The notes below the pieces were generated by a model, which saw only the letters and a list, made by a program, of their open reading frames with translations, did no database searches and was not told the DNA's origin. 64,000 nucleotides of DNA from Cheilinus undulatus (Eukaryota > Chordata > Actinopteri > Labriformes > Labridae): positions 18,782,339 through 18,846,338 of the forward strand of contig NC_054871.1 of NCBI RefSeq assembly GCF_018320785.1, given 5' to 3'. A program made the position numbers and the translations under genes. The number at the start of each line of letters is the position of its first letter. Position 1 is the first letter of the stretch. Shown in pieces: positions 28,800 to 41,784 of this stretch.

Positions 28800-28960
28800 T
28801 TGACTTACCTTCTTGAGTTGAGTGAAATGTACAGCTTGACGGAATGAATGACAGACAGGTGAGTCATCCAATTAGGAACGAGATATTGAGACTGTGGGCG
28901 GGGTCAACGGAGCGGTAGGGCTCGTTCACAGTTTGGTCAAATGGCGCCAATGTGACAAAA
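28800..28960 (-). promoter_or_regulatory. Candidate GC-box/CCAAT promoter with strong splice donors on both strands
   Basis: 28895-28950 holds gggcgggg, several CpGs and ttggcgcc-type E2F-like sequence, with an inverted CCAAT at about 28869, which is unusual in this AT-rich interval. Minus strand: aag|gtaagt, a full consensus donor, ends a possible first exon at 28809. Plus strand: cag|gtgagt at 28858/28859. The minus exon could be a 5' UTR exon of kank3; the plus one could begin the gene with exons from 29317. Both are inferences. Confidence 0.35.
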
Positions 28961-29316
28961 GTTTACTTTAGGGTTTGTGTCTGCCTGTGTCGACCGACCT
29001 CGACACAACAAAGATTTCCCAGTAATATATTTCAAAATATTCAACTAAATACCACGCTTTTTTAGCTACATGTGTGTTTTTATCAGTTTTTCGGCTGAGA
29101 GAGTGGAGTCTGATGTCTGTATGTGATAGTAAGCCTCCTCTTCTGCATAAAAACATACAGCACTGCTTTGTTTCAAAGATGTTTTAAATGTCTGCCAGCA
29201 ACATTGCAGAGCAAGCTACTTCTTAATATGGAAAAAAGGTGCTGAGCTACTAGTAATAAAACCTTGTATGCTGTGATGTCAGCCACTGAGCAGCTGATGG
29301 CGCTGTTGTCTTTCAG

Positions 29317-32300
29317 GTTAAATTAGCGGCGCGGGCCCTGTACAACAAAGAAGAACTCCTCCAAGCGTCTGCTGGTTGAAGACAGGTAATCCTTTTATTT
29401 TAGTTTGTTAAAGGAGCCAATAATATTTTCCCTCTCTGCGGAAATGTAACAGTAAAAAGGCTAGACTTTACAGTAAAACAGGCCAGATATTTATCCAAAG
29501 TAAACAACTACAACACAGCATAAATGGCAACTGTACGAAGATATGAATAACAGAACTATTTCGTGTATGGCCTTATAAGAAATTTAATGATGACAGAAAA
29601 TCCCCCCTTTCTTCTTCCAGCTCTGTCTTTTTAGGTTGGCACTAATTTTTTTATAAACTCATTAAAACATCATGACATTTTTTAATTACTTTACAGTTAA
29701 TAATAAGATACAGCTACGATAGAAAGTCTAAGTTACAGATTAATCTGAGGAAAGTAGTCGGTAAATGTAAGTCACTGAGAAAGATTTCTTATTGCTTAGA
29801 TTAGTAAGAGACTCAAAATACCTATCTATCAACATGAGAACTGATTTATGTACGACTACACAAGAACAGCATCCCAGCTGCTGTGAAACCTTACTGTCAG
29901 CCATCTGGTTTGTATCTGTTGCTGCGGGAAACAACAAAACTATCCAAGAAATAAACAGTTTAATTACCCGCCTCTGGCTGAAGCTGTTTCTCATTACTTA
30001 TAAAGACATTAAATAGGGTTTGTATTCACTTTACCCCATACTGGTTAATTAAAACTAAACAACATTATTATGTCTTTAGATTTTAAGGATTAACTCAGTA
30101 TCCTGTGTCCTAATTTAACGTCTGAACTGGAGACGTGTTAGGTACACATGATGGGGAAAAACCTGAAAATTTGAGTCCTCAGTCTTTATTTCATTATTTT
30201 GAAATATATTTAAATGATGACTCAATATGCAGAGGAAGCCCATGAAATGTGGTTGAAAATCTTAGAAAAGCTAATAAATTGACTTAGATTTATTAATTTT
30301 ATGATTTGCTGATCCGAAAAGGGATCCCAGGTACAGTCGAATATGTCAAACAGTCTCTTTCAGCACGTCTCATCCTCAACTCAGTGTTCAGCAGAGAAAA
30401 ATCTGGTTTGGAATGACTGATAATCACATCTACTCAGCTGATATCCGGCTGTTTTTATCCTGCTGTTACTTAACCAAAAATGGAAATATAACATGGTGAG
30501 ACCATGGTGTTCTGGCATTTTATGTAGGCAGGAAAGCTGGGCTCTCTGGTGACCAGAGGGAACAATGCAGGGATTGGCAGGTCAGTGTGACCTGCCAGAA
30601 ACAACAGAACACTTTACGAAAGACTTCATGAACACCTCCACACTGTCAGGTACCACACAACAGCACTGACGCGGGACAGGAAGAGTGATGGGGTCAACAG
30701 CTAAAACCTCTCTGGGGTCAAACTGTCCCACCCAGGAAAAACAGATACTTATCAATGGCAAAAGTCAATGACTGCCCTGTTGAAGAGATCTGAATGGGTT
30801 GGGCCTTTCAGGAAGCACCTAAATTATGTCGCATCCACGTGAAAATTTCCACCAAGGAACCAAAAGAACACTGACAAACTTGCCACAGAGCTTACGCCCA
30901 GAGTAAGGTCAAATAGCTAATTAAAAATACTTTGTTAGTTGCTCAGCTGTTCAGACCTGTTGTTCAGATATTGAAGATCTGGTCACAGTGTACCTACATT
31001 CCAAGGCCAACACTGAACCACTGCCATGAATCTCTGTTTGTAGTTCAGCATTTTTGAGAGTAAAACCAAAGTAATCAAAAGTAATATTGCCTTACTATAG
31101 TGAGATGATATTTTCTTATGCCTCATATATGTGGTGTTCCACAGGGCTCCATTCTTGGTCCTTTCCTGTTCTCTGTTCACATACGCAGCAAACATTGATT
31201 CAAAATGCTCCATAATCCTTTATATTCACTCACTGTTACAGCGATAGTTTGATGAAAGTATACATATTTAAAAACTAGCTTAGCTCATGAACAGAATACA
31301 TCTTTTAAATATTTTCATGGCTTTATTGTGATATGGACTAGGGAGTCCCCCCCCCCCATCTCTTTCATGCACAGTAACTACATTTTTTCAGGATTTATTT
31401 ACAGGCTTTTATTCTTAAATAGTAGAAACAGGACAGAGGATAGAAACCTAAACTTGAGTTAGAGAGTGAGGAATGATATGCAGGAAAGGAGCCTTAGGTT
31501 TAATATAGGGCCAGGCTGACTGCTTTAAGGGTAACAGTCTCTGTACATATGGACATAACCACTGGGTTACCAGTGCCTTAGAGGCAAACTCTGCTGTTTT
31601 AAAAGGAAAAGGTTACAAGTGCTTTCAATCCAAGCTTTCTTCAGTACTTCAGATCCTTCTTGCCGTTCTGAATCAATCTTACATCGACAGCCTTATCTGC
31701 ATGATCTCTTTATAAGATGACATGAGGAAGACCTTCAATAATCCCTTTTTGCCTGGCTGCTCTGCAATCAGAGCACATATGAGCGTAAAACAAACAAAAC
31801 CAAATATAACTGTGATCTGTTGTGTGCTTAAGAGAGAGATGAAGAGAGAAACTGACAAATGGCTACTTTTGAATGATATTTTTATTTTACTCTTCTGCTG
31901 ATATTAAAACCCCCTCATATGTTCCCGAAAATCAGCAGCACATCTATTGCCTGTTCTCTGCAGCTCCTCATACAGTCTGAGATTGCAGAATCAACAGCAT
32001 TGCTCCCAAGCCGTCATGGCATTGTCAAGTATCAAATCACCGGCCCGTCACAGCTGGACATCCAGTCAACCACAACCATAGACAACACAACAGCTTTTTA
32101 GGCGATGTGTTATCATTTCCTTAGGGTTATATTTGAATTCTCTTGGTTTCTATGGACAGGACTGCCTGCAGAATTGTCTAGGCTCCTGAAAACCCCAGTG
32201 AATGGGGGAATTCTTGATAGTACCAATGCATGTGTGTGGGACCAGTATTTTGGGTTCTTATGTTTATGTTCTTATGTTTCTTGTATCTATTCAAACCACT

Positions 32301-35300
32301 TTTGAACCCCTTTTCATCTCTGATCCCAACAATTTTGCTACATTTTTTTTCACATCAAACCGAATTTTTGCTTTCTTTAACCTTTGTTCATTACTTGAGC
32401 TACACATTTTTGCCTCTTTTTGCCACTTATAACCCATTTTTGACATGTTTTAACTGCGTTTCACCACATTTTACAGCCAATTTAGCCACTTTTTCCTTTC
32501 TTAACCCATACGATGGATAGATGGATGGATGGATGGATGGATAGATGGATGGATGGATTGATGGATGGATGGATGGATGCCTTTTTTTTATCCTGAAAGA
32601 TTTTTTTTTTTATCCTGAAGGAAATTCAAGAAATTCATACCTGCCACCTTATTTCAATTTTGGCATAAATAAATAAAATTCAACATTTTGTTGCTTTGAT
32701 AGGAGAAGTTATTATTCTGGTTGGTTAAATATAAAATATGGTTATCACAGTTTAACTTTACAGTTGATCCCCTTTATCCCCCCTAACAGGCAGCTTTGTC
32801 TACAGGTTGAATTTCACTAATGTCACATCAAAGTCTTTGTTGTGAAGTGGATCCAGTTAAAACTGTGAAAATAAAGTTGCTAAAGAGACAGCTATTTCAT
32901 GTAAGAGAGTAGCAACCAAAACAGGTTTTTAAAAGGAAAGTGAACGTGGGACCTACATTCTTCTGATGATCACAGCTCCTGTGAAATGGCTTTTTTTTTA
33001 ACATTTTTCAACATTTTTTTTAATATTGTGGCATTGTTTTTTTAATGTCAAGTACTTTAACATATCCTCTATTATATTATTCTGGTCAGACTGCTTTAAT
33101 GTTCAGCTGTCTGCTTATTGTGACCCTGATGCAAGTGCAACAGTTTGTTCAAGGAGACGTTTCTGATGGGTCGTACAGATGGAGGAAGTTGCTGTTGGCT
33201 GGAAGAATTGAGACATTAACAGCTTCTCTTTCCTCCAGGTCAGCCTGACCCCGGTCCAGATGGTCACGTTCACAGAGGATTGACTCAGACCCAAGAGACA
33301 TGGACACACCCGTGTACGTCCAAACCCCTTTTTACTGCCCTCGTTTACACACGACCATACTGGGAGTGTAACCTTTTAAATACAATTTAAATCAGAAATG
33401 TGGACATGAGAAAGAAAGAGAGAGAAAGAGTGAAGCCAATCTTGGGACACAAATGTCAAGATCAATGTTAATAGTGCAATTCGACTTCAGTTCAGATCAG
33501 TACTTGTAGTATTAAAACTCAAAGATTTCAACCTCAGTTCTGAGAAAACATCTTAGATATTTAACTCAGTGTCTTAGACAATAAAAATACATTATGTTGA
33601 TTAATCAGTAATGAAAAATAATTGCATTTATTGCTGTTTAAACCTGTTTTAATTTATTTTTCTGCAGCCAAACAGGGGGCCTGTGTCCCTCCTCAGAGGC
33701 CTTGATTCAAACGTGTTTATGACTGTTTCCTATTTGGACTCTCCTTCAGGCTGCTGTAAAGAAAAACATGTTTTGCTGCCAGAGTCACTGGACTTTGATT
33801 CGGCGTTGATGGACAGGTATCCTCCTATCTCCATCCTGTCAGTAATGCTGTGCTCTCTCAGCGGGGAAATTACTTTACGGGTCTTTGTTCTGATAACTGC
33901 TCGTGTTTGGCCTACAACTTTGTTTTCCCTCAACAGTCTGTCATTGTGTACAAAGGTTTCAACAAAATAATCACTAAGTGTAGTGACTGTACAGTTGATG
34001 CTCCACTCGATGTAGACTAATTGAGAATGAGAAGATAGTAGAAGAGACTAGTCAAATCTGATTGGCCAGATTTTTCCTATAGTCAGCTGATCATTTGATA
34101 TCTTTCTTTCACTTTCTTTGAGATGAAAATAATCAAACTATTTGTCCTCCAGACTTTCAGTAACAATTTATTCTATGATGGGACTTGATCCATTCTTTTC
34201 TTACTCATAAAATCTGGATTATAGTGACCTCCTAGCAATATTGTGCAATACAATATGTTAATGATCTTTATGAGCCTGTAGGCAACTGGCACATTTTAAG
34301 TGATACTTGTTTTAGAGTGGTATGACAAAAACCTTTGACTCAGCTCGCATTTGACTTCCTTTGGATCATCTTTAACTTGTTAAAAACGCTCCCACACTTA
34401 TGAAGTTTTTTCCTGACACTGTGAGTTATTGAGGAAGCCAAAAATATTTAAAGGTCAGCAGAGATGCTGCTGCTCCATTGACACTGCAAAATGGAATAGC
34501 ACCTTAAATTTATCCATGCACACGCTCAGGTGATTTATTAAAAGTGCCTGAGTTGTTTTCAGAGTTTCGCACAGACCATGAGCCATGATTTATTTTGAGA
34601 AGACAGATAAATGTGTGTAAATTACACTTTCAGCACCTCCATATAGCTGGAAAAGAGTGACCCTTTCATAAGCAGGTGTTCATCTATGACACGGGCAGTT
34701 GAATGAGTTTAGTTTAGTTTAGTTTAGTTTAGTTTCCTGAGCCAGAGAGGTGATTCTACATTTTAAAAAAGAAGAAAAAAGAGTTATAATATTATTGAAA
34801 GAATAAATTAATAAAACTACAAAAAAGAAACTATTAATAATTTAATTCAGGTTTGTAGAAATAAATTCAAGTTTAAACAAAAACCTGCTTACAAACAATT
34901 TTGCACAAAACCAAACAGCAGATTGAAAAACAGTGACACTTAATGAAGGAAAGAGAAGAACTAACATCTCAAAAAAAAGTATTCTCCTCTCAGTCCTTAA
35001 AAAGCGTTTACACCGACGAATATGAAACAGAAGATGTGCTTAAATCCACATGATATTAAAATCAGTGCAAAGAAGCAGTTTTAGTAGATAAATGCCATAA
35101 GTAAACAATAAAACTATTATTTTTTAAAGTTTGTAACTAAATGTTGAACATTTGTAAATGTCTCAGTGGTGTTTCTAATCTTCTGGAGAGAACTTGGACT
35201 TTTCTGTAGAAACAGATGTGACAAAAAACAACAGAAGACAAAAATCATCTCTCAGCACTAAAATGAAACATAAAGCACATTGTTTGTTCCATTAAATCCA

Positions 35301-36651
35301 AAAACAATGAACATAAATGTTGTACATGTGGTTTGAAATTCTGTTGTTTTGGCCTTGCAAGCGAATATTTTCTCTTCATCCTCACCCTGGTGGAGTTTCC
35401 TCCTGGTTTCTGGGTAAAAGGTGAACTGTGTTGAAGGGAGGTTTGAACTGTCTCACAGTTTAGGTCATGGCCAAGCAGAGCGTTAAGTAATGTGATGGCA
35501 GGTTCAATGAACCAGTGAGGCCACATGTGTGTAAATATCTGGACTCAGGGGAGGCTAATACTATGACAGGAAAGGTTAAATAGGGGTTGTCTCTTTTTTT
35601 TTTTCTTTTTTTTTTTGAAGGAAATGGAGTAGAGGTCGCAGAGATGTATTCATACATCATCCAATAATAAGGAAAAATTTATAGTTAAGGTGTAATACAC
35701 TGTTTTTATACCAGGAGAGCGTATGGATTCTTTTAAACTATAAATGTACACTTCTTTATAAATGTAATATTAACATTTATTCACAAGAACCTTTCAAAAA
35801 AATCTATTTTCAAGATAATATAAAATACAAAACATGATTTTAAAAAAATGCATCAAAATTAGAAAAAAATTAGTGTGACATATTCCATCTTTTCATACAG
35901 TTCCAGAAGAGGTTTTTGACTCTTACAAACTTAGACATCTTATCTTTAAATACTTGGTTAAATGCAAATTAACTATTATCCTACCCTACTGTCCTCATGG
36001 GGTTCTGCCAAAAAGTCAATGAAGAGAAAATATTATAGGGATACTGTAGTCTCATTGTTGTTGTTAGGATGGCAGCTCCAGCTTCTGAAAAAAAAAAAAA
36101 CTGAATTGGTGAATATATTTGAAAACTCTTTTCATTCAAAAATGCATACAGAGATTTGAAAAAGTCTAAACAAGAAACAAAATCGTAGATTTAGGCCTCT
36201 AATTTTCAACCTGAAGAATGATAAACACCCTTAATCATTTTGTGGTATTTATTGTTTTTCCCAATTTTGAGGCTGAATCCAAATACAAGACGCAAAGATG
36301 TGCTGAGGCTCAAGCATTTACTCTGTGAAGAAATGTAGTTTTAGTTATAAAAGCCCCAACATTCAGCTGTGAGAAGTTTGGCTATTGATTTTATGGTGCA
36401 GTTGTTAACGGCATTTAATTCACTAAAACATTCAAGTTGTAGGAACAGGATAACATCAGTAAAAGATCACGTCTGCAGATAGCATGCAGGGGTAACAAAT
36501 AGGAAGAAAAGGACCAGTCTGGGGACTGAACCCCACTGCGTATATTTACATAGGATCACTGTGATTTTTAAAAATCTGTCCTGTTTGTTTTGTAGCACCT
36601 GGTTTACCTACCTTACACCTAGGTGTAAATGGCCATTTCTAAGTTGTGAAG

Positions 36652-36690
<39 letters not shown>

Positions 36691-38388
36691 ATTATTTTCC
36701 TTCTGTTTTATTTCACATCAGCAGATTAACACTAGATGCTGCCATAAAAAGATCTTCTCTCTACTGCTGCACTGCCCAATCAGAAGTCATAGATCAACCA
36801 TCAGCATGGATATAACAGGCACAAAGATGAATTATTATGAAATATCAGTAGATTGGCTTATTGCTGGGAGTGAACAAGAATCTGAAGTTGAGGGAGATTT
36901 AGGACCGAGCGATCAATGCTAAGACAATTTTGGACGTGACAGATCATCATCTGTCAGTGATCGAGGTCGCTTTCTGTGGTTAATGTGCTGGACGAAAGTA
37001 TTGGCACCCCTGGGATTTTCCAGAAAATACACCATTTCTCTCAGACATCGTTGCAATTACAAATGTTTTTGGTATACACATGGTTATTTCATTTATGTGC
37101 ATTAAAACAACACAAAAAAAGAAGAAAAAAAGCCAAAATTGATATAATTTTACACAAAGCTCAAAAATGGGCCAGACAAAATTACTGGCACCCTTTTAAA
37201 ACTGTGGGTAAATCATTTTACCCATGACTGTAGGTATATAGAGATCCCCAGTGGTTCTAGTGTTAAATAAAATAAAATGTCAATGGGTTATATTATAGTG
37301 GCAAGGTAAAATATGAAAATGTCCAAAGAGTCCAGTCTAATATGAAAAGCTATCAGTATTTTTAGGAAGTGGAAGAAAAACAGGAATACAACTCTATTCA
37401 GCATCAACAGGTTATTCACAAACAGCCGCTCAAGTTGGTCCAAACAAGACTGAACGTGCTGAATGCCTGTCAGACGTTTAAACATTGTTGGAAACATCCT
37501 CACCCTACACCTTATGGGTGATGCATTTCACAACAGGGGGAACTTTCCAAATGAACAGTCTCAAAATCTGGTGTTGTGTATTTCCTTTTAGACAGATTCC
37601 AGTTTAAAGTGATCCCAACATGCTGTTGTCCCCAAATAACCCTTCTGGCTGAGTGTTGATCCTGCAGATGAGGTCAAACACCACTAGTTTGTTTTAAGTT
37701 TAACCTTTTTTTGCAGGAGAGTGCCGCTTAAATGCCATTATGACACTGAAATACTCACTGTCAAGAAAACATAAGTGACCAATACATAGGGACGTTAAGA
37801 CTTTGATTCGATCTTGAATTAAAGCGCTGGATTAAATTGTTTCTTATTCTAATTATGGTGCTGGATAAAGTCTTCAAATTAATCCTGAAGGGAAACACGA
37901 ATGTCTAAAACAAATTGAATGCATACATCATGTTGGCATGCTGGTGATGTCAGGGCATCACTGAGGTGAATGATGTTCATCATCTGGGGACAATGAATCA
38001 AAAAAGACAATTTTGTACAAGTTAATTGTTTTGATATACAACTTTTCATTGAAGAAGAAGAGTCTTTGACTTGCTGATAAAGCTGGGAAAAGTCACAAGA
38101 ACACTAATTTTATTAGGGGTTAACCTCTGGGGAAAAGAAAGTTATTCAGCTTTTTTGCCATGTTTTAGTCTAATCTGACATCACTGTCCTTACATGACAC
38201 TTGTAAAAGTGTAAAAGATCATTTAACTAATGAATTATCACAATGAAACTGTGTAAAGGATAGAGAAGTTCTAACAAACACTGACTCTAAAAACAATGGA
38301 AAAGCACAGCGCTCTGACTAAAATGCCTATTCTTTTTTCACACTCTGATCAGGGAGTGGATGCCTCAGGGAACGACGCTGCTTTCTAG
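29317..38388 (+). CDS. Candidate unidentified multi-exon gene (partial, low confidence)
   Basis: Four segments have both splice borders. 29317-29385 is probably untranslated (tttcag before, acag|gtaat after). 33239-33311 contains ATG at 33300. 33668-33816 follows tctgcag and ends gacag|gtatc. 38353-38388 is a 36-bp microexon (gatcag before, tctag|gtta after). Joined from 33300 they keep one frame: MDTP, then [17 protein letters not shown] through LMDR, then [12 protein letters not shown], with phase 2 preserved at both later junctions. I recognise no family, no signal peptide and no membrane segment. A short upstream frame (ATG at 33261) precedes the start. Later exons were not found. A 50-codon open stretch can occur by chance, so this rests on the splice signals and phase agreement. 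It could be noncoding or false. Confidence 0.25.
30575..30597. promoter_or_regulatory. Palindromic oestrogen response element
   Basis: AGGTCAGTGTGACCT at 30579-30593 is an exact match to the consensus ERE (AGGTCA, three spacer bases, TGACCT). It is extended by TGGC and GCCA to a 23-bp palindrome. The element lies in a non-repetitive stretch some 1.7 kb from the candidate promoter at 28.9 kb and 18.5 kb from angptl4. Function is inferred from sequence alone. Confidence 0.5.
31390..31580 (-). repeat. SINE-like repeat, reverse orientation
   Basis: Read on the minus strand it gives gctcctttcctgcatatcat, then tctctaactc and a tcctctgtcctgtttct block, the same order as the SINE tail at 54121-54258. 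The right part (tacatatggacataaccact) is shared with 55125-55290. Confidence 0.5.
32512..32579. repeat. (GGAT)n microsatellite
   Basis: About 17 tetranucleotide units of gatg/gata with few interruptions, embedded near poly-T and LINE-tail-like sequence (tatcctgaaggaaattcaag at about 32611). Confidence 0.95.
33817..36980. other. AT-rich non-coding stretch with simple repeats
   Basis: No convincing exon seen. Simple repeats are (gttta)n at 34708-34735 and (at)n at 36667-36689 after a long A run. If the candidate gene at 29317-38388 is real, this is its large intron. Confidence 0.45.
36987..37230 (+). mobile_element. Deletion derivative (MITE) of the Tc1-like family at 43.6 kb
   Basis: Positions 36990-37220 match the left inverted repeat of the 43570 element almost base for base in order (ttggcacccctggnattttc, catttctc.cagac, tggtatacacatg, ccaaaattgatataatttta, gggccagacaaaattactgg, acccttttaaaactgtgggt). 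It then jumps to cccatgactg|ta, the outermost bases of the right end. The whole transposase region and nearly all of the right repeat are missing. Confidence 0.8.
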
Positions 38389-40029
38389 GTTAAAGGGCAA
38401 GCCGTAGAATCAGATTGGGACAAAAAAAAAAAAAAAGGCAACACTTCCCAGACAAGCAGGAACACATGGATACAGATGCAGCACGAGAGTGGAATCTAGG
38501 GAAAAGGTCAGGCTGATGCAAAAGAATGAGAAGAGAATCCACCTTTGAATTGTAAATAACAGCTGCTTTCAATGAATCCCTAGTGGCATCCACATTTGAA
38601 GCTGTATACTGGGCTACCTTTCACACACTTTTCTTCTGAGCCAAATGCACCGAACAACCCCTTACATGGAGAAATAATAGAGCTGTAAGCCAAAGCTGAA
38701 CACTGCTTTCCAAATCTGATATTTGCTGTCTAACAAAGAAGCAAGATAATAAACTAAAAACATCACGGTAAAACAGATAGTTTGATCATGTTGCTGTTGA
38801 TTTTCAATCATTGATTAGTTAAAAAATAATGACAATATTTTATTATCTCACTAGTTTTTGATTCAAAATAAATGCTTAAATTTCAAGTATGGAAGGAAGG
38901 AAGTCTGATTAAAAGAAATGTTATTTATCTAGAGAAATTTGTTTGGATTTTATTCATTTTATGCTAAGAGTTAATTAGAGGGTTATTACAGCCCTCTTGT
39001 CTGATTACGAAACTTAAGCTGGCATTTACTTAGCTTTGCTTTAAGACTTAAAACAAGGGAAAAAGCTGTCCTCTCTCATGGAAAAGAGAAGAAACACCTG
39101 TAAAGCTCAGTATTTAACATGAAAGTGTAAAAATGGTACGTAGCTGAGGCAATGGATTGCCTAATGCTCATGTCACACATCTTTAAACTTAAGAATGGAC
39201 TTCAAAATTGGGTTAAACTCCATTTTCCAGCACTTTATCCATTGTCAATCCCAGATCTCTCATTCCTGTTTCCAGATCTAATTGTACTCTTCGATATTAA
39301 AGGTGTAAAATCCTAAATATTGACATGCAGCTCATCAAAGGTTACGTTGTACTTTGTCTAAACCAGCTTCCATGAAGTTACAGGGTGAAGTAACCCCACC
39401 ATAAAACCGCAAATTCAGTCAGGAACACTCTCAGCATGTATTTAAAAGGAACCATGCATGATCACACAATTTCATCTTGTTGGATAGGTTCTTGTATCTC
39501 TTGTATATATATTGAACTAAAAAACTCACTAGATATCTGCATTTTGAGTAAATTTGAGTTTATAAACTCACCAGGACGCTGCCTTGTTTTGGTCTGCACT
39601 GTGCCGTCACAGTTCCGCAGCGCTCCTCGCCATTCCTATGTAGTAACCTGTTTCAGAGTGGCAGCCAGTGTTAGGCCTGCATCACAGAAACGCAGCACAT
39701 CTCACGCACGGAGAATTTTAAAATTTAAGGTCTCTTCTATTTTTTTATTTGCACCATGAGCAGTTATCCGTCCATCTAGACAGGAAAATAATAAATAAAG
39801 AGCCAAAATGTAGCAAAAATTTATGTCCACATCTGCAGAATATGTTTGAAATCCGTTTCTGGGTTAGTCTAGCAGCATGCTTTGCCTTTCCAGGAAGTAA
39901 ATCATTAGAAGCCCCCATACGAACCATGCATATTGAATACAATGGATGCATCAAGCTGAGTGCTATAAAAGTAAGTGGCTGGGGTGGAGGAGGTTGGTGG
40001 AGTCTGGAGTGCTGCACAGCCTTAAGCAG
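38389..40029. other. Non-coding stretch
   Basis: Mostly AT-rich with no recognised gene. A CpG-containing patch at 39580-39720 has an acceptor-like cctgtttcag (39646-39655) followed by an open, Arg-rich stretch to 39730 that would be in phase with the candidate gene. The evidence is too thin to call it an exon. Confidence 0.4.
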
Positions 40030-40460
40030 CTTGAGACACACAAGATCACGCAGAATAATAAACATGTAAACATTGGATTTTTTTTGCCTTCCTGGGGTTG
40101 ATTTGCCACCTAACGTGTTTCCATTATTTAATTGCCTCCACCATGGTTGAGTACATTGTGAAGTTAAAAGGTGAATGTTTGCTACAAAGGATGCGTGGTT
40201 TCTTATAAAATTCTATGGTTTTCAAAATCAAAAGTGAACTTTTCCTGTCAGTGTCACTTGCGCCACAGGATGAAATGTCATGTTGAAAGTGATGTTGAAG
40301 TATCAGGAGTCCATGCTCAGTGTTGTTTTTCAAGTTGACTGGATACTTTGCATGGAGCACAGGCAGTGGAATTGCAAAGACTGACTTGAAAGGGAGCAAT
40401 TTGCTTGGCAGTTCGCTTTGCGAGCAAATTATATTGAGGTGGAGTATGTGGAAATGGGAG
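40030..40460 (+). repeat. Interspersed repeat, copy 2 (partner of 7360-7950)
   Basis: Carries acacaagatcacgcag, gctacaaaggatgcgtggtt, aagtgaacttttcctg, caggatgaaatgtcatgttg and gtatgtggaaatggg in the same order as the 7.4-kb copy. The two antisense 106-codon frames just upstream (39745-40069) overlap repeat-like sequence and are not taken as genes. Confidence 0.6.
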
Positions 40461-41784
40461 GTTACATGTTTAAATGCATCTTAAAACTGCAGTTTTAGTC
40501 GTATTTACACAAAAAAATGACTTACTGGATGTAAAACTAATGGGTATGTGTACATTTGAGGCTCCTGATGTGTGTTTACACTCTCCCTCTCAACCGTGCA
40601 AAGCAAAATCAATATTATGATGTATCAAATGCAGAGTAGAGAACAAGTAGAAAGGCGTAATGATGGCAGAACTTTTTTCAGCACTGTTGCAGAAATTCAA
40701 TCTGTCAGGGTTTAGACAAAGAGTCAACAGGGAACTGGACTGTGCTGTGAGAGTTGATGTGTGACACTAGTTGTTTACAAGTCACACTTCTTATTCTCCT
40801 GCAGTTCCTTTAACACTGAGTAAAATCTATCACAGATAATGCAGTGAGATAGCACTTAATGGTAGCTTATTTATAAAGCCATAACAGCGGCTGCAGTCTT
40901 CTCATTTAATTCCTAATATAACTGTAAACTCTACAGAAAAAAAAACACTCAACACAAAGAAACAGAAAGTTTCACAGTCCAACACAAAGTAAATTTGTTG
41001 TGATGTTTTTACAATTCCTTATGTTTATATTTCTAAAACAAACCAACCAAAGGTCTCTTTGTTGCCAATTTTACTTTTCTATTGATTGTTTTGTTTATCA
41101 CGTGACTGCTTCCAGAGAACTGATAATGTTATTTGAGGTTACTGATAGTGACTACACAAACACTGAGGATCAGGACAAAAGCTAAATATATATCCAGATG
41201 CTTCCAGCTGCAGCATTTCTGGATGTTTTCTTATCTTAGCTCTGGATTCAGTTTCCCAGCGTGTTGAGTCCCGCTCCCCTGCTGTGTGTGTCTGATCCTA
41301 AACAGAGTCAGAGTTTTTTTCCCCCTCTAGGCTGATGCAACATACCAGACACGTGACAACACCCTCACCTTTCACACACTAACCCACTGGGACCTAAAAA
41401 CACAGCCCCCCTCCACCAACATCCCGCCCCTCTGTGAAGCTCATGTACTGTACATGTGCAGATCTGATGGGACATGTTGTGTTGGTGTAATCTGAACAGT
41501 TATAGTGCCCTTGAGGTTTGTAAACATCCCGGAATGTTTTGTGATGCCAGTAGGTGGAAACTACGTCAGAATTTGATATGTTCATTGATGCCTTCATTCA
41601 GATGTGAAATCTGTGGACACTTGAGCTGCATTTCCACCAAGTGGTCTGGTTCAGCCCAGTTCATTACAGTACACAATTATTTATGACTGCACTGCACAAA
41701 ATAAGTCATTATCACAGTCCTGTTGTTTTGGCACCATTCTATCGAAGCAACAAGCATATCTATCTGACCCTAAAGAGTAGAATT

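Noticed and set aside
39745..40069. Two fully antisense 106-codon frames
   Set aside because: They overlap an interspersed repeat and mirror each other, so codon composition and not selection explains them.
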